This document shows positions 1 through 5,369 of a stretch of 6,197 nt of DNA, piece by piece. A program made the position numbers and the translations under genes. Source of the DNA: Pyrodictiaceae archaeon (lineage in GTDB: Archaea > Thermoproteota > Thermoprotei_A > Sulfolobales > Pyrodictiaceae); the NCBI GenBank assembly GCA_027033675.1, contig JALVKZ010000024.1, positions 1 to 6,197 on the forward strand, in the 5' to 3' direction. The notes under the pieces were generated by a model. The model ran no database searches. It had not been told where the DNA came from and saw nothing but the letters and a program-made list of their open reading frames with translations. Position 1 is the stretch's first letter. The number at the start of each line of letters is the position of its first letter.

Positions 1-1
1 A

Positions 2-628
2 GCCGGGATAGCCAATGTCTACGAGCTAGTCGATGCTGATAGTACTGGTCAGGTCGCTGTACTTACTCAGCTCTTCGGCGAGCTGGGGGCCAGCGTGCTC
101 CTCGTGACAGAGGAGAGCAGGAAGGCAGTGATGGCGGTAACAGAGGCAGCAATAGCCGCCACCATGACTGGTATCTCTTTGCTGAAGAAGAGGCCGCCAA
201 AGGACCTTGGAGTAGACTTGTTGCTGGCCAAGGAGAAGAGGGCTAAGCCACCGCCAAGACTGCCTAAGAAGCCGAGCCTAGTGCTGGACGCCGAGGCCCT
301 GGCAGCTTGGCATGGCTTCCGCCAAGACCTCCGCGGCAGCCACCTCATAGCGGTAGAGAATAACATTGTACGAGACGTCTACATGGGTAGGAGGGGCGTA
401 ATAGAGCTAAGAGCGAGGAGGGCACAAGACATCTACAAGGCTATTAGCTACCTAGGCCTCGCGAGCGAGCCAAGCCACTACGCATACCTAGGCTACGAGC
501 TATGCAAGGCGGAGCTAGCAGTAAGGCTTCGCAGAAGCTATGTACAGGAAGGAGAAATCGTTACGCCACCATGGACTCGTTGCAGGTTCTATAGCGCGAA
601 GAAAAAGAGCGTTGAGAAACCAGGCTAG
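2..628 (+). CDS. Dihydropteroate-synthase-related protein, C-terminal part (5' end outside window)
   Basis: The reading frame is open from the first bases to the TAG at 626-628, giving 208 visible residues. An internal GTG at 95 would give 177 residues, but the coding signal clearly continues upstream of it, so the gene is cut by the window edge. Early visible residues (NVYELVDADS, then ELGASVLLVTEES, then PPKDLGVDLLLAKEKR at about 65-80) match the pattern I know from the end of the TIM-barrel in archaeal dihydropteroate-synthase-related proteins (MJ0107/TIGR00284 type). The C-terminal SHYAYLGYELCKAELA (158-173) and RSYVQ (178-182) match the conserved tail of the same family. These proteins are linked by homology to pterin/folate-type cofactor synthesis in the cytoplasm, but the exact reaction is uncertain. 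The pterin-binding and catalytic residues of the barrel start are not visible, so activity cannot be judged. The gene ends 7 bp before a convergent gene. Family assignment is fairly sure; function is inferred. Confidence 0.8.
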   Translation, partial: AGIANVYELVDADSTGQVAVLTQLFGELGASVLLVTEESRKAVMAVTEAAIAATMTGISLLKKRPPKDLGVDLLLAKEKRAKPPPRLPKKPSLVLDAEALAAWHGFRQDLRGSHLIAVENNIVRDVYMGRRGVIELRARRAQDIYKAISYLGLASEPSHYAYLGYELCKAELAVRLRRSYVQEGEIVTPPWTRCRFYSAKKKSVEKPG

Positions 629-635
629 GGGGCTG

Positions 636-893
636 CTACACCTCCTTAGGCTTGATCACAATGCTTCTGCCTCGCCACTCGTAGCGGCCTTCGCGGAGAG
701 CCTCTAGTAGCTCACGGGCCTTCTTATCGTTCGGGTGCTTCCTTAGATGCCTCTCGAGCCTACGTATTAGTCTCAGCTTTCTCGACAAGGAGGACCCACA
801 CCTCCTCTTGCCGTGGTCTCGCCTCTCTTGTCCAAGTGCCCCGGTGATAGGGTGAGGCCTCCTCTTAAGCACTAATCCAGGCGTTTTCCTCAT
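636..893 (-). CDS. Small, strongly basic hypothetical protein (85 aa), coupled to mgtE
   Basis: I do not recognise this protein. It has 27 Lys/Arg and only 9 Asp/Glu among 85 residues, so it is strongly cationic. Residues 1-33 are Pro/Gly/Arg-rich and probably extended. Residues 36-70 (from LSRKLRLIRRLERHLRK through KKARELLEALREGR) look like two amphipathic helices joined by a HPND turn. The end, WRGRSIVIKPKEV, could be a short beta strand. There is one cysteine (Cys32), no zinc-ligand cluster and no membrane segment. The ATG (893-891) overlaps the TGA of the upstream transporter gene (892-890) as ATGA, which suggests one mRNA and translational coupling; no good SD is visible before it. RNA or DNA binding is the natural inference from the charge. 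The helix-HP-D-helix segment loosely recalls ribosomal protein S15, but the rest does not fit. Coupling, composition and the convergent boundary support a real gene. Confidence 0.7.
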   Translation of the reverse strand: MRKTPGLVLKRRPHPITGALGQERRDHGKRRCGSSLSRKLRLIRRLERHLRKHPNDKKARELLEALREGRYEWRGRSIVIKPKEV

Positions 894-2116
894 AGCCCTG
901 TTACCAGGAGGGTGAAGCCCACTAGGCTCATAACACCCAGTATATCAGCGAGGCTTGTGAGTAGCGGTGTTAGCACGTTATCTGGGTCAAGGCCGTAGCG
1001 GAAGGAGCCTATTGCGAGGCAGTAGGTTAGGCCACTAACCACCATAGTTAGTACGAGGCCTGCTAAGAGAACCGCCAAGAAGACGCGGAGAGCCCAAGCC
1101 AAGGGGGCCGCGGACAAGATGGCTGTGGCGGCACCAAGAACCCCGAGGGATGAGAATACCATTAGGGCATGTATCGTGTTTACTACTAGTTGTTCAAGCA
1201 CCCAGCCCGAGGGCTTAGAGCAGCTCGGCTCCACGCTTCCTAGGTGAAGCTTTGTGGCTAGGCGCGAGGAGAACCTAGACGCTATTGCTCCACCATCTTC
1301 GAGGAAAGCTGGTACTACGACAAGTATCCCGGGCCAGGCCAAGAGCCTCGTCATGTTGTCTAGGAGAAAGGCGCCAGCGAGGCCGCTTAGCAGGGTCGAG
1401 GCTATTATTATTGAAAGGTTTTCGCGGATTATTCGTGCTGCTCTTCTATACCCGGGCTCCCTTCTTGCTCGGAGCATGTATATTCTTATGATTAGCACGG
1501 CTAGGAGGAGAAGAAGCACCGAGACAAGGACAAGCTTTGCGGTACTCGGTATGCGTGTCTCTATCTCGTACCCGAGCACTATTGAGGGTATTGTTACCAG
1601 GTCGCCGAACAGCGTCGCTATAGGCGCCACCATGTTATCAGGGTCAAGACCCTTCTCAAAAGACTTGAGAGCTAGAAGGGTAGTAGCAGGTACCATGAAA
1701 GCCGCTGATATGAGCGCAGAGGCTAGGGCAAGAAAAACCACGTCAATAACCGGCATACTATGGCCAAGTAATAGGCCGAGAACTGCGACTAGGATACCTA
1801 TCCAGGTATTAACACCGATTACCAGTACTAGTAGTGTCTCAAGTTCTCTCCTGTAATGCTTATCGAATAAACCGAGGTGCAGCAGCGTCCCAAGCCTGGA
1901 GCCATAGCTGGAATAAACGTCGCCGCGTGCATCGCTCGCAGCAGGCAATAAGGCTAGTATTATGGGTGCCTTCTCTATAACTGGGCGAAAGATGTGCAGA
2001 AAGACCCCGGACACGTAGTCGCCGACGTTGCAGAGGAATAGGGATCCTAGGCCCTCTCTTAGATCCTTCACCGACTCCTTACTGAGCCTCAGCATGCTAC
2101 CACTTCGTCTCACCAT
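890..2116 (-). CDS. mgtE: MgtE/SLC41-type divalent cation transporter with two tandem membrane domains
   Basis: Predicted integral membrane protein (408 aa) for Mg2+ or a related divalent cation. It is an internal duplication. Repeat 1 has PAASDARGDVYSS...SRLGTLLHLG (59-82) and LDPDNMVAPIATLFGD (157-172). Repeat 2 has PAFLEDGGAIAS...SRLATKLHLG (269-292) and LDPDNVLTPLLTSLAD (376-391). These paired motifs, with the P-x5-G and DPDN...P..T...D signatures, are typical of archaeal and SLC41 MgtE domains. Hydrophobic helices lie at about 93-118, 123-150, 163-182, 193-213, 235-252, 262-272, 308-337, 343-368 and 388-408. The cytosolic N domain and CBS pair that gate bacterial MgtE are absent. The chosen ATG at 2116 may be leaderless; an ATG at 2095 (residue 8, SMLRLSKES) is an alternative. 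The gene is divergent from a PhoU/RCK_C protein (113-bp gap) and coupled to the downstream 85-residue gene. The exact ion is inferred from the family. Confidence 0.9.
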   Translation of the reverse strand: MVRRSGSMLRLSKESVKDLREGLGSLFLCNVGDYVSGVFLHIFRPVIEKAPIILALLPAASDARGDVYSSYGSRLGTLLHLGLFDKHYRRELETLLVLVIGVNTWIGILVAVLGLLLGHSMPVIDVVFLALASALISAAFMVPATTLLALKSFEKGLDPDNMVAPIATLFGDLVTIPSIVLGYEIETRIPSTAKLVLVSVLLLLLAVLIIRIYMLRARREPGYRRAARIIRENLSIIIASTLLSGLAGAFLLDNMTRLLAWPGILVVVPAFLEDGGAIASRFSSRLATKLHLGSVEPSCSKPSGWVLEQLVVNTIHALMVFSSLGVLGAATAILSAAPLAWALRVFLAVLLAGLVLTMVVSGLTYCLAIGSFRYGLDPDNVLTPLLTSLADILGVMSLVGFTLLVTGL

Positions 2117-2144
2117 TTACCAGAGACGCTTCTAGGAGCCCGGG

Positions 2145-2151
2145 CCTTATC
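2145..2151 (-). promoter_or_regulatory. Weak TATA-like element for the mgtE operon
   Basis: On the minus strand this reads GATAAGG, about 30 bases before the mgtE ATG at 2116. An archaeal TATA box there would place the transcript start near 2122, giving a nearly leaderless mRNA. That would explain why no SD precedes the ATG. The match to consensus is poor, so this is tentative. Confidence 0.3.
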
Positions 2152-2187
2152 TCCGCGTCCCTTGTCACTCCCCTAGTAGAGGCTAGT

Positions 2188-2195
2188 GTTTAAAC
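2188..2195 (+). promoter_or_regulatory. TATA-like palindrome GTTTAAAC upstream of the PhoU/RCK_C gene
   Basis: GTTTAAAC is a perfect 8-bp palindrome and the most A/T-rich spot in the 113-bp divergent gap. A TATA box here would put transcription start near 2216-2220, about 10 bases before the ATG at 2230. It is flanked by GCTAG (2182-2186) and CTAGC (2199-2203), so the TATA box sits inside a larger imperfect dyad that could also bind a regulator. The position fits archaeal promoter spacing; the regulatory role is inferred. Confidence 0.5.
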
Positions 2196-2229
2196 GCTCT
2201 AGCACTATTCCTAGAGACTTAGTGGAGGA

Positions 2230-3444
2230 ATGACACAGGTTTTGAGCAACGAGCTACCCGTTGACAGAGAGCTAGTTGAGAAGCTTCATAGGCGCATACA
2301 TGCCAAGCCTAGGCCTCCCCGCTATCAACCGATAACCGTTACCGAGGCGCTTCACCGGCTTAGGAGAAGCCTTGAGGCAAGCATACTCCTAGGCCTCTAC
2401 GGGCTCATAGAAAACGACTTCGAGGCCGCAATGGGTATCATCGACGTTGAGAGAGGGATTGATGAAATAGCCTACCAGCTCTTAACACACATCTCTATAG
2501 CTGTCGGACACCACGTTGAGGATGCTGCACACGCTGCGCCTCTCTACACATATGTCCTAGCAGTAGACAAGGTGATGGATGCGCTTAAGGACTTAGCATC
2601 ACTAGTCATAAGGGGGCATCGGCTCAGCGACAAGGTCTCTGAGGAGCTAGTAGCGCTGAGCGACGAGCCAGTGGTGAAGATAGAGGGACTTAGAGGCTGG
2701 AGCGTTGGCAGGCTCCTTGACGAGTACAGCGTTGATGTACTCGCCATTAAGAGGAAGAATTCATGGATCCTTGACCCTGGTAACGAGGAGCGAATAGAAG
2801 AGAATGATACTGTCTATGTCTGGGGGGCCAAGGACTCAGTAAATGATCTGCTCAGAGGCATTGGTAGAGAGCCTCTACCCGAGAGGGAGGAGGGCGCTTT
2901 AGCCGAGATAGTATCGTCTGTAGAGATGCTCCTAGTTATGAACGAGCTTGCCCACTACCAGTTAAGGGCACAGGACACGGTTCTCGCCGACGAGATAATG
3001 GAGCTCGAGATGTTCATGGATGAGCTAAGAGTCCGGAACACTAAGACTGTCCTAGCCCAGGGCTTTAGCTATGAGGATACATTTCTGCTATTAAGCCTAG
3101 TGACAAGGATAGAGGATATCTCTGATGCGCTGACCTATATAATAGTTATGCCTGCTGAGGAGGAGTACCGGGAGATACTATCGAGCCTCGTGGAGGCAGC
3201 CGGGGACAGGATATCGATATACAAGGCGCACAACTATATCGAGTTAGCAACTGTTGTGGAGACTCTAGAGGAGATGGGTGCAACGATACTAGCGGTTAGG
3301 AAGGGACGGGAATGGATAGCCGTGACGCCGTATAATGCTGAGAAGCTTAGACTAGAGCCCGGTGACAGCATACTCGTGGAGTACGAGAAGCCCTTAGAGA
3401 AACGCGTAGCCGAGGCCCTAGAAAAACTAGGCTTTACCGCGTAG
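2230..3444 (+). CDS. Tandem PhoU-RCK_C (TrkA-C) regulatory protein, likely partner of the MgtE transporter
   Basis: Soluble 404-residue protein with an internal duplication. Unit 1 is a PhoU-like helical region (about 40-130, including EAAMGIIDVERGIDEIAYQL) followed by an RCK_C/TrkA-C fold (about 146-210: VKIEGLRGWSVGRLL, VDVLAIKRKNSWILDP, IEENDTVYVWG). Unit 2 repeats this: PhoU-like about 222-308 (VSSVEMLLVMNELAHY, SLVTRIEDISDAL), then RCK_C about 325-388 (YIELATVVETLEEMGATILA, VTPYNAEKLRLEPGDSILVEY). RCK_C domains bind small ligands or ions and control cation transporters and channels; PhoU-type helices often bind metal and partner proteins. There is no signal peptide or membrane segment, so it should be cytosolic. 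The divergent neighbour is an MgtE transporter lacking regulatory domains, which suggests control in trans. GGAGG (2224-2228) lies only one base before the ATG, so start by a nearly leaderless mRNA, or at TTG 2242, is possible. Domain calls are confident; partnership is inferred. Confidence 0.85.
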   Translation: MTQVLSNELPVDRELVEKLHRRIHAKPRPPRYQPITVTEALHRLRRSLEASILLGLYGLIENDFEAAMGIIDVERGIDEIAYQLLTHISIAVGHHVEDAAHAAPLYTYVLAVDKVMDALKDLASLVIRGHRLSDKVSEELVALSDEPVVKIEGLRGWSVGRLLDEYSVDVLAIKRKNSWILDPGNEERIEENDTVYVWGAKDSVNDLLRGIGREPLPEREEGALAEIVSSVEMLLVMNELAHYQLRAQDTVLADEIMELEMFMDELRVRNTKTVLAQGFSYEDTFLLLSLVTRIEDISDALTYIIVMPAEEEYREILSSLVEAAGDRISIYKAHNYIELATVVETLEEMGATILAVRKGREWIAVTPYNAEKLRLEPGDSILVEYEKPLEKRVAEALEKLGFTA

Positions 3445-4155
3445 CTCTTCGCGTATCTTAACGCCTAGATCGGGGTAATCAGTAGCTATGCCGTCGACAC
3501 CGCGCCTATGGAGCTCGAGGAACCATTTCTCCTCATTAACTGTCCACGCTACAACCCGTAGCCCGAGACGATGAGCATACCTAACCGCTTTCTCCGTGGC
3601 AAGCGGGTAACGCGGCAACACTATCTCGCAACCCAAGCGCTTACACTGGGTTATGAGGCCCGGGGGCCGGAAGTAGACTAGGCCTCCGGGTATACCGGGG
3701 TAAACGTTCTTGGCCATACGTATTGCTTCCTCGTAGAAGCTTATGACCGCTACGTAGTCCTCTGCCTTCTCGCTCAGCACTAGCTCGACGAGGCTTTTCG
3801 CATCACTTGGCTCCTTGATCTCTAGGAATAGAGCTATTCTCTCCCTGGCCTCGCTTAGTAGCTCCTCTATACGTGGCACACGCTCGCCGCCAGGGAGCTC
3901 TATAGATGCTATCTCCGAGTAGCTCGCCTCCCTGATATTGATCTGTTTTCTATCACGACCAGTGATGACAGGGTCATGGCTCGCAACAAAGACTCCGTCC
4001 CTTGTGCGTTGTACATCGAACTCAGCTATATCGGCTCCGACCCTTATAGCGTACCGGAGAGCGCTAAGAGTGTTCTCCACCGCTCTTCCACGAGCCCCGC
4101 GGTGACCTATTACCGCAAAGGGCTTCCTACCCAGAGCCTCTAGGACCTTGTTCAA
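3427..4155 (-). CDS. Glycerophosphodiester phosphodiesterase (GDPD family)
   Basis: Metal-dependent TIM-barrel enzyme (242 aa) expected to hydrolyse glycerophosphodiesters to sn-glycerol phosphate and an alcohol, as in lipid head-group recycling. All expected active-site positions are visible: HRG with His18 and Arg19, ENT at 27-29, EFDVQRTRDG with Glu45 and Asp47, HDP with His60, and LEIK with Glu112. The C-terminal AWTVN (203-207) and GIATDYPD (222-229) are also typical. There is no signal peptide, so it should be cytoplasmic, and the length is normal for a compact single-domain enzyme. The start is a TTG at 4155-4153: a stop lies 11 codons further upstream in frame with no ATG or GTG between, and GGTGG lies six bases before the TTG. 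The 3' end overlaps the convergent PhoU/RCK_C gene by 18 bp. Natural substrate in an ether-lipid archaeon is not determinable here. Confidence 0.92.
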   Translation of the reverse strand: MNKVLEALGRKPFAVIGHRGARGRAVENTLSALRYAIRVGADIAEFDVQRTRDGVFVASHDPVITGRDRKQINIREASYSEIASIELPGGERVPRIEELLSEARERIALFLEIKEPSDAKSLVELVLSEKAEDYVAVISFYEEAIRMAKNVYPGIPGGLVYFRPPGLITQCKRLGCEIVLPRYPLATEKAVRYAHRLGLRVVAWTVNEEKWFLELHRRGVDGIATDYPDLGVKIREELRGKA

Positions 4156-4161
4156 GCTTCG

Positions 4162-4166
4162 CCACC
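4162..4166 (-). promoter_or_regulatory. Ribosome binding site GGTGG deciding the TTG start of the phosphodiesterase
   Basis: On the minus strand GGTGG lies six bases before the TTG at 4155. The archaeal 16S 3' end (CACCTCC-type) can pair with its GGTG part. With the in-frame stop shortly upstream and no other start codon between, this fixes the TTG start. The same SD-six bases-TTG layout appears at 5357-5372. Confidence 0.6.
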
Positions 4167-4224
4167 ATCGATGCCGGAAGGGGGCTTACTCTGTAGTATC
4201 ACTATGTAGGAACCGGGGTCTCCA

Positions 4225-4234
4225 TAGTATAAGT
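4225..4234. promoter_or_regulatory. Two-way TATA element between the GDPD and ABC ATPase genes
   Basis: TAGTATAAGT gives TATAAG on the plus strand (4228-4233) and TTATAC on the minus strand (4232-4227). It is the best TATA-like stretch in the 154-bp divergent gap. Plus-strand transcription would start near 4255, leaving a leader of about 55 bases before the ABC ATPase ATG at 4310. Minus-strand transcription would start near 4203, leaving about 48 bases before the TTG at 4155. Both leaders are long enough to carry the SD sequences seen. One element serving both directions is an inference. Confidence 0.5.
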
Positions 4235-4244
4235 AGAGCGCTCT
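4235..4244. promoter_or_regulatory. Perfect 10-bp palindrome AGAGCGCTCT, candidate operator
   Basis: The palindrome begins one base after the plus-strand TATA element (4228-4233) and lies between it and the expected start site near 4255. A dimeric repressor bound here would block the preinitiation complex on the ABC side. Symmetry does not extend beyond the 10 bp. No known regulator is assigned. Confidence 0.35.
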
Positions 4245-4262
4245 TACCTAGAGGGCACCTGG

Positions 4263-4294
4263 GAGCTTAGGCTCTTCCACGGAGCCGCGAAGAG
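4263..4294 (+). promoter_or_regulatory. Leader with competing hairpins before the ABC ATPase gene
   Basis: A central GGCTCTTC segment (4270-4277) can pair in three ways. It can pair with upstream GAGC (4263-4266), with downstream GAGCC (4282-4286, seven-base loop), or as CTCTTC (4272-4277) with GAAGAG (4289-4294). The last pairing overlaps the start of the SD (4292-4299) and would partly hide it. The arrangement resembles a small leader switch, but the stems are only 4-6 bp and could be chance. Confidence 0.25.
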
Positions 4295-4299
4295 GGTGA
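4292..4299 (+). promoter_or_regulatory. Ribosome binding site GAGGGTGA of the ABC ATPase gene
   Basis: GAGGGTGA matches the archaeal SD consensus (GGAGGTGA) closely and ends ten bases before the ATG at 4310, a slightly long but workable spacing. It supports the ATG at 4310 as the true start. Confidence 0.6.
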
Positions 4300-4309
4300 C
4301 ACTTAGTAG

Positions 4310-5284
4310 ATGAGGTGCCTAATAGAGCTGAGGAACATATGGGTTAGGATAGCAAAGGAGCAAGTGCTTCGCGGAATAGATCTCTGTGTTGAGAAGGGTG
4401 ACTACCTGGTAGTGCTTGGGCCTAGTGGCTCTGGTAAAACAACCCTTCTCCGCGTAATAGCTGGGCTCATAGAGCCGGAAAGAGGAGCGATAATCATTAA
4501 TGGAAACGACGTGACACGCGCTCCCCCATGGGAGCGCGGCGTTGCTCTCGTACAACAGATACCGGGTCTCCTGCCCCATCTCTCCGTTCTCGATAACATT
4601 GTCTTAGCAATCATGTCTAGGCGCCGTACTCCACGTGGAGAGGCTCTTGAGGAGGCACGTAGGCTTCTAGAGCTATTGAGGATAGAAGAGGTTGCTTCTA
4701 AGCGACCTGGAGAGCTAAGCGGTGGCCAGTTACAGAGAGCCGCTATTGCCGTGGCACTAGCTATAAGGCCTAAGGTGCTCTTGCTCGACGAGCCTTTGAG
4801 TCACCTTGATCGACCCTTAGCGGAGCAGCTTAGGTTAGAGCTTCGGAGGCTTCACAAAGAGCTAGGTGTGAGCGTTATACACGTTACCCATGACCAGGAC
4901 GAGGCACTGAGCTTGGCTACGAGGCTAGTAATCCTTTGGAGCGGCGAGGTAATCGAGGATGGGGAGCCCGAGGAGCTTTATCATAGGCCTCGGAGAATCC
5001 TCACTGCTAGGTTTCTCGGGCTTAACGTTGCTGATGGAGCTGTTTTCGGCAGACCTGGAGCTAGGGCTGTCTTTCCCCCAGATGCCGTGAGGATATCCCA
5101 GCGGGAAGGACTAGAAGCAAGCATTGAGGAAATAGTGCGCGAGCGTGGGAGAGTTATTGTCTATGCAAAGCTACTGGACACGAACGAGCCTATACGAGTG
5201 TATATCCATCCACGGGAAGCTAGTAGTATTAGAGATGGCAAGATATTCTTAGAGGTTAGTGAGGAAAGCCTCCACTTCCTCTAA
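4310..5284 (+). CDS. ABC transporter ATP-binding protein (MalK/PotA/FbpC class, TOBE-like C-terminus)
   Basis: A 324-residue nucleotide-binding subunit that would energise a membrane importer from the cytoplasmic face. All core motifs are intact: Walker A GPSGSGKT (37-44), Q-loop Gln83 in VQQIPGLLPH, signature LSGGQ (136-140), Walker B VLLLDEP (156-162), D-loop SHLD (164-167) and H-loop His194 in VTHDQDEA. The GLLPHLSVLDNI stretch and the extra C-terminal region (about 236-324, beginning FLGLNVADG, then AVFPPDAVRIS) place it with importers for sugars, polyamines, iron or other anions that carry a TOBE-type regulatory domain. The substrate cannot be read from the ATPase. Its own promoter and SD lie upstream, and it is followed after 85 bp by an anchored extracytoplasmic protein on the same strand. 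No permease is in view; one would be expected beyond the window or elsewhere. Confidence 0.93.
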   Translation: MRCLIELRNIWVRIAKEQVLRGIDLCVEKGDYLVVLGPSGSGKTTLLRVIAGLIEPERGAIIINGNDVTRAPPWERGVALVQQIPGLLPHLSVLDNIVLAIMSRRRTPRGEALEEARRLLELLRIEEVASKRPGELSGGQLQRAAIAVALAIRPKVLLLDEPLSHLDRPLAEQLRLELRRLHKELGVSVIHVTHDQDEALSLATRLVILWSGEVIEDGEPEELYHRPRRILTARFLGLNVADGAVFGRPGARAVFPPDAVRISQREGLEASIEEIVRERGRVIVYAKLLDTNEPIRVYIHPREASSIRDGKIFLEVSEESLHFL

Positions 5285-5356
5285 CCACGTCGGCCTTGTC
5301 CCTAACTGGTTCAGCGTAGGTACTAATAGTGAATCCTTTGCTAGTGTCAATAACCA

Positions 5357-5363
5357 GGTGGAG
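5357..5363 (+). promoter_or_regulatory. Ribosome binding site GGTGGAG deciding the TTG start of the anchored protein
   Basis: GGTGGAG lies six bases before TTG 5370-5372. The frame is open back to GTG 5259, but that start would overlap the ABC ATPase by 26 bp and add a 37-residue polar stretch before the membrane anchor. Starting at 5370 puts a short basic MRK directly before the hydrophobic helix, as expected for an anchor. Confidence 0.65.
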
Positions 5364-5369
5364 CCAGGA

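Noticed and set aside
67..366. 99-residue minus-strand open frame over the first gene
   Set aside because: It is antisense to the conserved dihydropteroate-synthase-related coding region and has no recognisable motif or SD.
629..635. Possible terminator in the 7-bp gap between the first two convergent genes
   Set aside because: No T-run or stable hairpin is present; the gap is too short to hold one.
636..893. Ribosomal protein S15 homologue
   Set aside because: Only a short helix-HP-D-helix stretch resembles S15; the length, N-terminus and C-terminus do not fit, so I kept it as hypothetical.
1254..1856. 200-residue open frame on the plus strand inside mgtE
   Set aside because: It is antisense to a transporter with clear family motifs. 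Its translation is Ser/Arg/Thr-rich low-complexity without domains, as expected for the complement of a membrane-protein gene.
3961..3968. GTGATGA-like box C of a possible C/D guide RNA
   Set aside because: No box D (CTGA) or C'/D' pair at the right spacing; the site lies inside the GDPD gene. TGATGA at 2460 and CTGATGA on the minus strand near 5400 were dropped for the same reason.
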